From CAWCAW01 sp963714125 (GTDB taxonomy: Bacteria > Actinomycetota > Acidimicrobiia > Acidimicrobiales > UBA8190), in NCBI GenBank assembly GCA_963714125.1, contig OY970234.1, positions 2,108,001-2,172,000 of the forward strand: DNA of 64,000 nucleotides. Direction: 5' to 3'. Shown in pieces: positions 54,193-62,872 of this stretch; position 1 is the first letter of the stretch, and each line of letters starts with the position of its first letter. Below the pieces are notes generated by a model. That model did not search any database. It had not been told where the DNA came from and was given only the letters and a program-made list of their open reading frames with translations. Position numbers and translations under genes: made by a program.

Positions 54193-54401
54193 CGAGATGG
54201 ATCATGACATGCCCGCCATCCGTCATTCGCGGTAACGAGGCCTTGTTTGCACTCATCAATTCTGGGGTGGTGGGCCAAGGTCGCGGCAGAAAGACTGGTT
54301 GGGCATCTCTGTGTGGAGCCGGACGTGGGTGGCCGACATCGGCGCGGGATCCACGCTCCGACACCGATTGCGCCCTCAACGAATACGACGACGGAGACAC
54401 G

Positions 54402-55274
54402 ATGAAGCTCTTCAGAAACGGGGACTCGACCGACCTTCCACGCGACCACGGCGAGGAGACTTCCGAGGATCAGCCCCGCCGCGATCGTGCCGGCGCCCCG
54501 AGGTCTGACTCGGCCCCTGGCAGTGACAATCCGGCCCGGCGCGATGCCAAGGGCAACGGAGCCACTTCGGGATCACGGCGCACCACCTATGCGGACGGGG
54601 TGGCGGCGTCGTCTGCACCTCGGGAGCGAGGCAATGGGACGGCGTCGGGATCATCGTCGGGCGCCGACCCGATACGCGACGTGTTGCGCCGCGTCGACGG
54701 CACCAATGGCAATGGCGAAGCCAACCAGGAGAACTGGGTCGAGAAAACAGAAAAAGCGGTAGCCCGAGCCCGGGCGGCCGGTACGTCCACCGCCTGGCAG
54801 GAGGCCTCACGAGCCGCCGCGGTGGTGTCCGACATGGCGCAAACCATGCAGGTGCTGACCCACGTCCAACAGATCGCCGAGAACATGGACCGCCTGGCCG
54901 CCGACGCCGCGCACAAGGCAGAAACCGCCGGTGAGACGGCCGCGGACGCCATGCGGGCCGCTGATCAGGCCACGGCAGCGGCCAAAGATGCCGCCAAAAA
55001 GGCGCAGGCGGCGGCCCACGCTGAGGCCGAGGCGAAACAGAAGGCCGAACAACTGGCCCGCTTCGCTCCCGAAGCTTCGGATTCCGCCCGGGCCGCCACC
55101 GAAGCGGCGGCGGCAGCCAAGACGACGGCGCAACGATTCGACGGGATCGTGGCCAAGGCCTACGAGGCCAACACGCCCGACGCCTGGAGCAAGGCCCTGA
55201 AGCTCGCCTCCGAAGCGTGGGCGAGGGAGAACATCGACGGATCCACCCCGGACGTGCAGCCCGCCAAGGTCTGA
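54402..55274 (+). CDS. Ala-rich coiled-coil protein between inverted repeats
   Basis: A 290-aa protein. The first ~115 residues are charged, Gly/Ser/Asp-rich and disordered; a Trp-framed Ala-rich coiled coil follows (about 125-275), opening with STAWQEASRAAAVVSDMAQ and closing with NTPDAWSKALKLASEAW. This matches the domain at 48014 and the tail of the glycosyltransferase at 59109. ATG 54402 follows GGAG by six bases. It is framed by two divergent Spherulin-4 genes and would be inverted with the segment. Confidence 0.75.
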   Translation: MKLFRNGDSTDLPRDHGEETSEDQPRRDRAGAPRSDSAPGSDNPARRDAKGNGATSGSRRTTYADGVAASSAPRERGNGTASGSSSGADPIRDVLRRVDGTNGNGEANQENWVEKTEKAVARARAAGTSTAWQEASRAAAVVSDMAQTMQVLTHVQQIAENMDRLAADAAHKAETAGETAADAMRAADQATAAAKDAAKKAQAAAHAEAEAKQKAEQLARFAPEASDSARAATEAAAAAKTTAQRFDGIVAKAYEANTPDAWSKALKLASEAWARENIDGSTPDVQPAKV

Positions 55275-55299
55275 CGCGCCCGGCCCGGCCGGTGTCGTG

Positions 55300-56103
55300 A
55301 TGCCCAGCAACTGGCGGCCGCGCCTGGCGATGGTGGCGGCGCTGGCCGGGCTGTGCGCCCTGCCGGCGTGCGCCCTGAGTGACGTCGAGACGAGCCCGGC
55401 TCTCCATATCCTCGTACCGAGCTTCATCTACCCCGGCTCGGGGTGGGACGGCATCGCCAGTTCGTACCCGACCGTCGGTATTGCGCTGGTGAACATCGAC
55501 TCGGGCCCGGGGACGGGGCCGGAATCGAACTTTCAAGATCAGGTCTCCGCCGAACAAGCGGCGGGAGTGCAGATGTACGGCTACGTCAGTGCCGCCTATG
55601 GAGACGAAGCCCTGTCCGACGCCGAGACCCAGATCGACGACTACGCCAGTTGGTATGGCGTGAACGACATCTTCGTGGACGAGGCCTCCACCAACTGCAA
55701 CCTGGTCAGCTCGTACTTCCAGCCCCTGTACGCGTACATCCATGCCCATGGCGGCCAAGAGATCCTCAACCCCGGCACTTCGACCTCGGCGTGTTACATG
55801 GCGGCCACCGACATCCTCGACACCTTCGAGGGCAGCTACAGCCAGTACCTGACCTATAGCGCTCCGGCGTGGACCACCGGGTATCCCGCCACCCGGTTCT
55901 TCAACGAGATCTTCGATACCGCCACCCAAAGCAACATGGTCAACGCCGTGTCACAGAGCCTGGCGCAGAACGTGGGTTGGATTTACGTCACCGATGCCGG
56001 CTTACCCAACCCGTACGACACGCTCCCGTCGTACTGGAGTGACGAGGTGTCGGTGGTGTCGAGCACCCGGACGATCACGGTCGATTCGTCGGCGCCGACG
56101 TAA
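55300..56103 (+). CDS. Spherulin-4 (GH135-like) lipoprotein, right copy of inverted repeat
   Basis: A 267-aa predicted lipoprotein (signal AMVAALAGLCALPAC, lipobox LPAC) with the Spherulin-4 domain. D127-E128 (DIFVDEAST) and E203 (RFFNEIFDT) sit where GH135 catalytic acids are expected. The core is identical to the copy at 53389-54192; the tail (SSTRTITVDSSAPT) differs. A GTG three bases upstream is an alternative start. The downstream 266-bp gap to the oxidoreductase gene holds no gene. Confidence 0.88.
   Translation: MPSNWRPRLAMVAALAGLCALPACALSDVETSPALHILVPSFIYPGSGWDGIASSYPTVGIALVNIDSGPGTGPESNFQDQVSAEQAAGVQMYGYVSAAYGDEALSDAETQIDDYASWYGVNDIFVDEASTNCNLVSSYFQPLYAYIHAHGGQEILNPGTSTSACYMAATDILDTFEGSYSQYLTYSAPAWTTGYPATRFFNEIFDTATQSNMVNAVSQSLAQNVGWIYVTDAGLPNPYDTLPSYWSDEVSVVSSTRTITVDSSAPT
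55403..56061 (+). repeat. 659-bp inverted repeat, right arm
   Basis: Opposite-orientation match of 53416-54074. The edges fall inside the coding sequence just after the lipobox region and just before the C-terminal tail, so only the mature enzyme domain is shared. That pattern suggests gene conversion or recent duplication of the domain. Confidence 0.85.
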
Positions 56104-56369
56104 ATAGCACCGTCGTGCCGATGACGGAGTACGACAAACGGGCCACTGTCGATCTCGTATGAACGGGTGTCACATAAATGAAGGATTTGCCGAAAGACCC
56201 CTTTCGTTACGCTTCGCACAAGGGCGGGAGGAGTCGGGTTGATGGCTGCCGGATTCGGACTAGTGGGGCCCGGCCGGATGAAAAAACGTCACAGATAGGC
56301 CAGCCCGTCGGCTCGGTCGGCCGGTGCACAACATGTCGATAAGACGATACGGAGGGAGAAGGCAAGAGT

Positions 56370-57605
56370 ATGAGTGACGCCGTTGAGGTTGCCATTATCG
56401 GAGCCGGCCCTTACGGGTTGTCCCTAGGTGCGCATCTGCGCGCTGGTGGTGTCTCATTTCGCCAGTTCGGGGTGCCTATGGGCCTGTGGCGCAACTACAT
56501 GCCCAAAGGGATGAACCTCAAGTCCCAGGGCTTTGCCTCCAACCTGTCGAGTCCTGATGCACAGCACACCTTGGAGGCCTTTTGTGCCGCCACCGGGCAC
56601 CCCTATGCCTCCTACGGGCTGCCGGTGACCTTGGACAACTTCGTCACCTACGGGATGTGGTTCAAAGACGCCCTGGTGCCTGATCTCGAAGAGACCCTTG
56701 TTACCGACGTGGCCTCGGTCTCGGGGCGTTATGAGCTGACCCTCGCCACCGGTGAGCGGGTGCGCGCCGCCAAGGTGGTCATCGCCGCTGGTGTCGAGCA
56801 CTTCGCCTCGATGCCCGAATCCTTGGGGGGTCTGTCTTCCTCGTTGTGCTCCCACAGCTCGCAGCACACCGATCTCGGGGTCTTCAAGGACAAGTCGGTG
56901 GTCGTCCTCGGAGCAGGCCAGTCCGCCCTCGAATCAGCGGCCTTGTTGCACGAAGGCGGTGCCCAGGTGGTGCTCGTGGCCCGCAAGAACCAGATCCGCT
57001 GGAACGGCGTGCCCTTGCCGCTCGATCGTCCGCTTCTCCAGCGCTTGCGTGAGCCCGAGGCCGGTCTCGGTTCGGGCTGGGCCACGTGGTTCTATTCCAA
57101 TCACCCCGACGTCTTCCGCCACCTGCCCGAGACCACCCGGGTGACCCGGGCCCGCACCGCCCTCGGACCGGCCGGGGCCCCGTGGCTGCGGCCCCGGGTG
57201 GACGGACCCGTCAAGACCCTCATCGGCCACAGCCTGCAGTGGGTCAAAGCCGACGGCCAGAGCGTCATCGTGGGTCTCGAGGAGCCTGACGGCACCTCCA
57301 AGGAGATCACCGCCGATCACATCATGGCGGCCACCGGTTATCGCACCAACCTCGATCGCCTCAGCTTCTTAGGCCCTAGCCTGCGTCCTCGCATCAAGCT
57401 GTGTGCCGGGACCCCCAAGGTCGACAGCGGCTATCAGTCCTCGGTGCCGGGTCTGTATTTCATCGGACCGGCCGTGGCCCCTACCTTCGGCCCCGTCATG
57501 CGCTTTGTCTTTGGCTCGGCCCATGCTGCGCACACCGTGGCCGGTCGCCTCGGAGCTCGTGACGGCAGCCGACGAACACGTCCGGTGGTCGGTACTCGCC
57601 GATGA
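56370..57605 (+). CDS. FAD-dependent NAD(P)-binding oxidoreductase
   Basis: A 411-aa two-dinucleotide-binding flavoprotein: FAD motif IIGAGPYGLSLG at the N-terminus and NAD(P) motif VLGAGQSALESAALL near residue 180. MAATGYRTNLDRL and the C-terminal GLYFIGPAVAPTFGPVMRFV match flavin-containing monooxygenase or lysine N-hydroxylase-like proteins, without a clear FMO fingerprint. Substrate unknown. The stop overlaps the sugar-transferase start (ATGA), so it is first in the polysaccharide operon; the 266-bp gap upstream may hold its promoter. Confidence 0.82.
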   Translation: MSDAVEVAIIGAGPYGLSLGAHLRAGGVSFRQFGVPMGLWRNYMPKGMNLKSQGFASNLSSPDAQHTLEAFCAATGHPYASYGLPVTLDNFVTYGMWFKDALVPDLEETLVTDVASVSGRYELTLATGERVRAAKVVIAAGVEHFASMPESLGGLSSSLCSHSSQHTDLGVFKDKSVVVLGAGQSALESAALLHEGGAQVVLVARKNQIRWNGVPLPLDRPLLQRLREPEAGLGSGWATWFYSNHPDVFRHLPETTRVTRARTALGPAGAPWLRPRVDGPVKTLIGHSLQWVKADGQSVIVGLEEPDGTSKEITADHIMAATGYRTNLDRLSFLGPSLRPRIKLCAGTPKVDSGYQSSVPGLYFIGPAVAPTFGPVMRFVFGSAHAAHTVAGRLGARDGSRRTRPVVGTRR

Positions 57606-59107
57606 CAGAGATGCTCGGGGATAAGCAGTATGTGGCGCCGAGGCTTCCCAGCTTCGTCGATCCGCAGCCCCGCGTCGTCGAACATCCCCGTGCCGTCATT
57701 GATGGCTCCATGGCCGACGCCGACGTGGCCTGCGTGGCGCCACGTCGGGGCCGATGGTTCGCGGTGGCCGCCGTGTTTCCGTTGGTTGACGCCCTCGCCC
57801 TGACCGGGGCGCTGGGCGTGGTCGGCCACATCGGGGTGGCCTCCGCCATCTACGCCGCGGCCGTGGTGGTCTTGGCCCGGCGTCGGCGCGTGCCCATTTC
57901 GCTTCGGGTATCGGATCAAGTGAGCAGGATCCTGGTGGCGACGGTGGTACCGCTCGTGTGCCTTCTTCCGTGGTTGACCGCCACCGTGGCCTGGCGCCTG
58001 GCGCTGTGCTCGGTCGTCTTCGTGTGGGTGGCGCGTGCCTTGGCCTACGCGGGGCTGCGTCTTCTGCGCCGTCAGCGTCGCTTGGCTGAGCCGGCCTTGA
58101 TCGTCGGCGCCGGCGAGACGGGCGTGTACATCGCCAAAAGCCTCGTCGCCCATCCGGAGCTGGGTTTGGAGCCGCTGGGATTCCTCGACTCCTTCACCCC
58201 GTCGGATGACGCGCCGCCCCTGCGCATTCTCGGCGGTGTCTCCGAGCTTCCGGAGATGATCGGTAGCCTCGGTATCCGGCGGGTCATCGTGGGGTTTCCG
58301 GTGGATCGCGACCGCGACATGGTGGCGGTGCTGCGCCGGTGTCGCTCCATGCCCGTAGACATTTGTCTGGTGCCCCGTCTGCAGGAGCTGGGCTCGGGGG
58401 TGCCCAGGGGATCGCTCGATGAGATCTGGGGCATCCCGCTGCTCCCTTTGTCGCGCCCTGGTCGTGGCGCGGTGGTGGCGAAGCGGATCATCGATGTGTT
58501 CGGTGCGGCCATTTTGCTGTGTCTGTGCCTTCCTTTCCTGCTCGTGTTGGGGGTGGCGCTGCGCCTGCAGTCGCGCCGACCGGCCCTGTTTCGCCAGACC
58601 CGGGTGACGAAGGCAGGACGCACCACTTCGATCGTCAAGTTGCGGACCCTTCAGGACCACGGCGATTCCGACACGACGTGGACCGTCCCCACCGAGGGCT
58701 GTACGCGCCTGGGCCGATGGTTGCGGACATCGCACATCGATGAGCTGCCCCAGCTCGTGAACGTGTTGCGCGGCGACATGTCGCTGGTGGGTCCCCGACC
58801 GGAGCGGCCCTATTTCGCCGATCGTTTTGCGCGGGAGATTCCTCATTACCGGGACCGCAATCGCATGGCGGCCGGCATGACCGGCTGGGCCCAGGTGAAC
58901 GGGCTCAGCGGGGACACGGCCATGCGCGATCGGGTCCGCTTCGACAACCGCTACATCGAATCCTGGTCACTGTGGTTGGACGCCGTCATCTTGGCCCGCA
59001 CCGTGGGGACGGCCCTGGTGACCAGTCTGGGGGGGAAACGATCAGCTGCGATGGGCGCGTCAGCCCCCATCGATCCGAATCCCGTCGGAGCAGCGCGCCC
59101 ACACTGA
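57602..59107 (+). CDS. Polyprenyl-phosphate glycosylphosphotransferase (WbaP/CpsE type)
   Basis: A 501-aa membrane enzyme that starts polysaccharide synthesis by moving a sugar-1-phosphate to undecaprenyl phosphate. Order: N-terminal membrane helices (about 50-140), a CoA-binding-like domain (LIVGAGETGVYIAKSLVAHP), one more membrane helix (about 298-322), then the catalytic C-terminus with FRQTRVTKAGRTTSIVKLRT, TSHIDELPQLVNVLRGDMSL, VGPRPERP and MTGWAQVNGLSGDTAM. Second gene of the operon, overlapping the first by four bases. Confidence 0.94.
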   Translation: MTEMLGDKQYVAPRLPSFVDPQPRVVEHPRAVIDGSMADADVACVAPRRGRWFAVAAVFPLVDALALTGALGVVGHIGVASAIYAAAVVVLARRRRVPISLRVSDQVSRILVATVVPLVCLLPWLTATVAWRLALCSVVFVWVARALAYAGLRLLRRQRRLAEPALIVGAGETGVYIAKSLVAHPELGLEPLGFLDSFTPSDDAPPLRILGGVSELPEMIGSLGIRRVIVGFPVDRDRDMVAVLRRCRSMPVDICLVPRLQELGSGVPRGSLDEIWGIPLLPLSRPGRGAVVAKRIIDVFGAAILLCLCLPFLLVLGVALRLQSRRPALFRQTRVTKAGRTTSIVKLRTLQDHGDSDTTWTVPTEGCTRLGRWLRTSHIDELPQLVNVLRGDMSLVGPRPERPYFADRFAREIPHYRDRNRMAAGMTGWAQVNGLSGDTAMRDRVRFDNRYIESWSLWLDAVILARTVGTALVTSLGGKRSAAMGASAPIDPNPVGAARPH

Positions 59108-59108
59108 A

Positions 59109-61265
59109 ATGGACATCGCATTGATCGGAGAAGGCACCTACCCATACCAGTTCGGCGGCGTGAGCGTCTGGTGCGACCAACTCGTGCGCGGCATGCCCGC
59201 CTATGACTTCAAGGTGGTCGCCTTGGTCTCGACGGGCATCGAGCCGGTGCGCTTCGAGTTGCCCGACAATGTGACATCGGTGTCGGCCGTGCCGCTATGG
59301 GGACCGGTGCCGCCGGGACCACGGCCCAAGCGCAACGCCATGGCCTCGTTTCGTCCGTTGCTCGTGCGGTTGGTCGACGTCTTGCTGTCACCTTCGGATG
59401 AGGGTCAGGACGCCTTCGCCGAGGTGATGCGGGAACTCTTCGACTATGGCCAACAGGACAACCTTCACGCCGTCTTGACGAGTCAAGACGCCGTGGCGGT
59501 GCTCAGCGATGCCTGGAGGCAACGCGCCGCGGGCTCGGGGCAGGCGGCTCCGACGCTGCACGACGCCGTGGCGGCCATTCAGATCCTCGAGCACTCCCTG
59601 CGCCCGCTTTCCCACACGCCCGTCCAGGCTGACATCGCCCACGCCGTGACCAATGGGCTCGGCGCTTTGCCGGCCTTGGCTTCAAAATGGACGTTCGATA
59701 CGCCGGTGCTCATCACCGAGCACGCCGTGGCCCTGCGAGAGCAATACCTCTACATGCAGCACCGGCAAGCCATGTTCGGGTGGCCGGCCAAGGCGTTCTA
59801 TTTGGCCTTCCTCCAGCGCTTGTGCACGCTGGGCTACCAGGAGGCCGCCACCATTGCTCCGGGCAATATCTACAACACGCGCTGGGAAGAGCGACTTGGT
59901 GCCGACGCCACCCGTGTCCGTACCGTCTACAACGGCGTGGAGCCCGAAGAGTTCCCCGCCGTGGCCGTCGAGCCGGACGTGCCGACCATCGCGTGGACCG
60001 GGCGCATCGTCCCCTTCAAGGACCTCGAAACGCTCCTGCGTGCCTTCGCGTTAGTGGTGCGCGAGATCCCCGATGCCCGACTGCGCATCTTCGGCTGGGT
60101 CCCGGCCGGTCTGGAGTCGTACTTGGCTCGGTGCCAGGCTCTCGTGGCTGAGTTGGGGATCGGTGCGTCGGTGGTCTTCGAGGGACGAGTCGACGAGGTC
60201 CGCGACGCCTACGCGGCGGGACACATCGTCGTGCTGTGCAGCGTGACCGAAGGATTTCCGTACACGCTCATCGAGGCCATGACCTGTGGTCGGGCCTGCG
60301 TGGGCACCGACGTGGGCGGGGTGGCCGAGGCGCTCGGCGACACGGGCCTGGTGGTGCCGCCTCGGAGTCCGATTGCGTTGGCGCAGGCCTGTCTCACATT
60401 GTTGCGTGACAAGGAACTCCGGGGCCGTTTGGGTGCTGCCGCCCGCTTGCGCGCTTTGGAGCACTTCACGGTGGACCGCGCCATCAGCGCCTATGACGAG
60501 ATCTACACGTTTCTTTCCACGGGCCATGCCTTGCCGAAGGAATCCGCCGTGCGCCCCGGCGGCGCGGGCGACACGGCCGGCACCGCCGACTCCGCTGACC
60601 CGACCGATTCGGTTGAAGAATCCGATTTGGCGGACGCACCGCGCACCCCGGCTCCCGTATGGGCCGGGCCACCACACCTCTCTGCCCCCCCAATCCGGTG
60701 GCAGTCGCCCAAAGCCGCACAGCGCGTGGTGGAGAAGTCGCGCCACCTGCGTGCCGTGGCCGCCGTGCAGAACTGGCGCGAAACCCAGAAAGCGGCCACC
60801 GTCGTGGTCGCCATGGCCCAGACCATGCGCATGGCGTCAGCCACCAAGCACAAGGCGGACGAACTAATCGCCGCCGCCGACAAGATCACACGAAAGGCCC
60901 GCGGTATCGCCCAGACAATGGCCGATGCGCAGGGCGCGGCCGACGACACCGCGCTGGTGGCCCGAACGGCCCGACGAGAGGCGCGTGCCGCCGCCCAAGC
61001 GGCGGGCCAAGCCAAGACCCGCGCCGAGCGAACCGCCCAAGAGGCGAGCACCGCCGCACAGCAGGCGCGTGCGGCGGCTCAGGCATCTGTCGACGCCAGG
61101 GGTCGGGCCCGGGCTGTGGAGGAGATTGTGGAGAGCACCGGTAGCGCCGACTTCTCGGAATCCTGGAAGGAAGCGTGGCGACGGGTCCGCGCCCTCGAAA
61201 TCCCCGTGGTCCCCGTGGCCGACGCTGAGCCCGAAGCGCCCGTATCGATGGGTGCGGTGCGATGA
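59109..61265 (+). CDS. PelF-like GT4 glycosyltransferase fused to Ala-rich coiled coil
   Basis: A 718-aa protein. Residues 1-475 are a GT4 family glycosyltransferase: LIGEGTYPYQFGGVSVWCDQ near the N-terminus is the PelF signature, and E381/E389 in EGFPYTLIEAM form the E-x7-E motif. A Pro/Asp-rich linker (475-540) joins a Trp-framed Ala-rich coiled coil (about 550-705; QNWRETQKAATVVVAMAQTM to FSESWKEAWRRV), like those in the proteins at 48014 and 54402. The fused tail is not part of known PelF. The end overlaps the next gene by four bases. Confidence 0.87.
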   Translation: MDIALIGEGTYPYQFGGVSVWCDQLVRGMPAYDFKVVALVSTGIEPVRFELPDNVTSVSAVPLWGPVPPGPRPKRNAMASFRPLLVRLVDVLLSPSDEGQDAFAEVMRELFDYGQQDNLHAVLTSQDAVAVLSDAWRQRAAGSGQAAPTLHDAVAAIQILEHSLRPLSHTPVQADIAHAVTNGLGALPALASKWTFDTPVLITEHAVALREQYLYMQHRQAMFGWPAKAFYLAFLQRLCTLGYQEAATIAPGNIYNTRWEERLGADATRVRTVYNGVEPEEFPAVAVEPDVPTIAWTGRIVPFKDLETLLRAFALVVREIPDARLRIFGWVPAGLESYLARCQALVAELGIGASVVFEGRVDEVRDAYAAGHIVVLCSVTEGFPYTLIEAMTCGRACVGTDVGGVAEALGDTGLVVPPRSPIALAQACLTLLRDKELRGRLGAAARLRALEHFTVDRAISAYDEIYTFLSTGHALPKESAVRPGGAGDTAGTADSADPTDSVEESDLADAPRTPAPVWAGPPHLSAPPIRWQSPKAAQRVVEKSRHLRAVAAVQNWRETQKAATVVVAMAQTMRMASATKHKADELIAAADKITRKARGIAQTMADAQGAADDTALVARTARREARAAAQAAGQAKTRAERTAQEASTAAQQARAAAQASVDARGRARAVEEIVESTGSADFSESWKEAWRRVRALEIPVVPVADAEPEAPVSMGAVR

Positions 61266-62809
61266 GCTATTCGATGACACCACCGGCGCCGGTGGCAACG
61301 CTGGAGAAAAAGCCGACGGCCGGCAAGAGCAAGGGAACCTCCAAGGCGAAGCGGGTCAACGGGGCGCCCACCGATGCGGCCCAGGCCGGGGCCACCGAGC
61401 ACGACGAGGGCATCCAACACGGTGCGTTGTTCCTTCTCGAGTCTTCTTCCCACGAGCCGCCTGACGCCCTCTTCGAAGAGTTGCGCCGCGTCTGTGAGTC
61501 CGCTGTCGATCCTTTGGAGGTCGCCAGCGCGCTCGAGTTCGAGGGGCTGAACGACACCATGGCGCAAACGCGCTACGGGTACGCCGATGTGTTCGAGCTC
61601 GCCGACGAGCTGTACCGACGAGTGCCGCGTCGGCCCGTCGAAGCACCGCCACCGCCTGACCCGTGGCAGTTCGGCAAGCTCCGCCCCGTGCTGCACGGCC
61701 TTCTCTACGGCCTGCCGGCCCTGTGCTTTCTGGCCGCCCCCAAGCTGTTGGTGGGGCCGGGCGTCATTCCCATGTTGGTGGTGGCGCTACTGGTGGCCTG
61801 GTCACTCAGTCAGGCGCTGGCCTATCTCGGCTACGTCCGTCTGGGCCGATCGAGTGCGGGTGAAGAACGGGTGCTCTTGCGCATGGGGCTGGCGGTGTGC
61901 CTGGCCCTGGTCCTCATCGTGTTGGCGGTGTGCGGCATCATCGTGCACGCGCACCTGGGCGTTTTTTGGTTCGGGGCCGGTGAAGGCGCCTACATGTTGG
62001 GAGCCTGCGTGCTCATGGTGCTCGGTGTGGGGCGGTGGTTACTCCTGGCCCTGCTCCCCGGTGTCGGCGTCAGCTCCGTGTTCTTGGCGCTGGGCCGGCC
62101 GGACGGCGGCGAGCACCTCGTGTGGGGTTCTTTGGCGGCGACGGCGGTGCTCGGACTCGTGCTCGCCCTCGCCTTCACCCGGCGGTCGGGGGCTCCCATC
62201 GACCAGGTGTGCACGGCGTCGGACCTCAAGGGGGCGCTGCCGGCCGCCGGCTTCGGGCTGGTGGCGGCCGGTTTGTTGGCCTTTCCGGTGGTGGCGGGAG
62301 TCCATGGCCACGGTGGAATCAACATCGGGGCCTTGCTGGCTTCGCTTCCCATCTCGTTGAGCATGGGTGGGGCCGAGGCCAGCTTGCTTTGGTACCGGCG
62401 GCGCACTCGCCGCCTGCTGCGCAGCACCACCGAGTTGCCCAACTTTGCCACCGGGGCCCGCCTGGCGCTGGCCAAAGCGGTGCTCCAGTACGTGGCCGTG
62501 GCCGTCGCCCTGGTGATCGTGGCCATCGTGGTGGCCACCTCCACCGGGCTGGTCTCCCATTTGAACTCGTTGGAACTCGAACAGGTGGCCACCTACGTCG
62601 TCCTCGGCGTCGCCATGTTCCTGGCCCTTACGGTGCAAGCCCTCGGCTTGCGGGCCGTGATGCTGGTGGCCTGCACCGCCGCCCTTGCCTTTGAGATTGC
62701 CTTCCACGGACTCGGGATCACGGCCCAAGTCGTGGCCGTAGGCGCACTGCTCATCGTGGTGGGCGGCTATGCGTTGTCCCAACTCGCCAACGCCGTGCGC
62801 CACGGCTGA
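61262..62809 (+). CDS. Polytopic membrane protein in the position of PelG
   Basis: A 515-aa protein: a ~145-residue cytoplasmic lead with a small conserved-looking block (VASALEFEGLNDTMAQTRYG then YADVFELADELY), then about 12 membrane helices (145-510). It overlaps the PelF-like gene by four bases. Pel loci pair PelF with PelG, a 12-helix MOP-type exporter of ~456 aa, so a transport role is likely by place and topology, though I see no clear PelG sequence signature. The long soluble lead is unlike PelG. Confidence 0.65.
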   Translation: MSYSMTPPAPVATLEKKPTAGKSKGTSKAKRVNGAPTDAAQAGATEHDEGIQHGALFLLESSSHEPPDALFEELRRVCESAVDPLEVASALEFEGLNDTMAQTRYGYADVFELADELYRRVPRRPVEAPPPPDPWQFGKLRPVLHGLLYGLPALCFLAAPKLLVGPGVIPMLVVALLVAWSLSQALAYLGYVRLGRSSAGEERVLLRMGLAVCLALVLIVLAVCGIIVHAHLGVFWFGAGEGAYMLGACVLMVLGVGRWLLLALLPGVGVSSVFLALGRPDGGEHLVWGSLAATAVLGLVLALAFTRRSGAPIDQVCTASDLKGALPAAGFGLVAAGLLAFPVVAGVHGHGGINIGALLASLPISLSMGGAEASLLWYRRRTRRLLRSTTELPNFATGARLALAKAVLQYVAVAVALVIVAIVVATSTGLVSHLNSLELEQVATYVVLGVAMFLALTVQALGLRAVMLVACTAALAFEIAFHGLGITAQVVAVGALLIVVGGYALSQLANAVRHG

Positions 62810-62872
62810 GCGCGCACTCAGAACTCGCTGACCGTCGTCCCTTGTACGAAGAGCCACGAAGGAGCCAATGAC

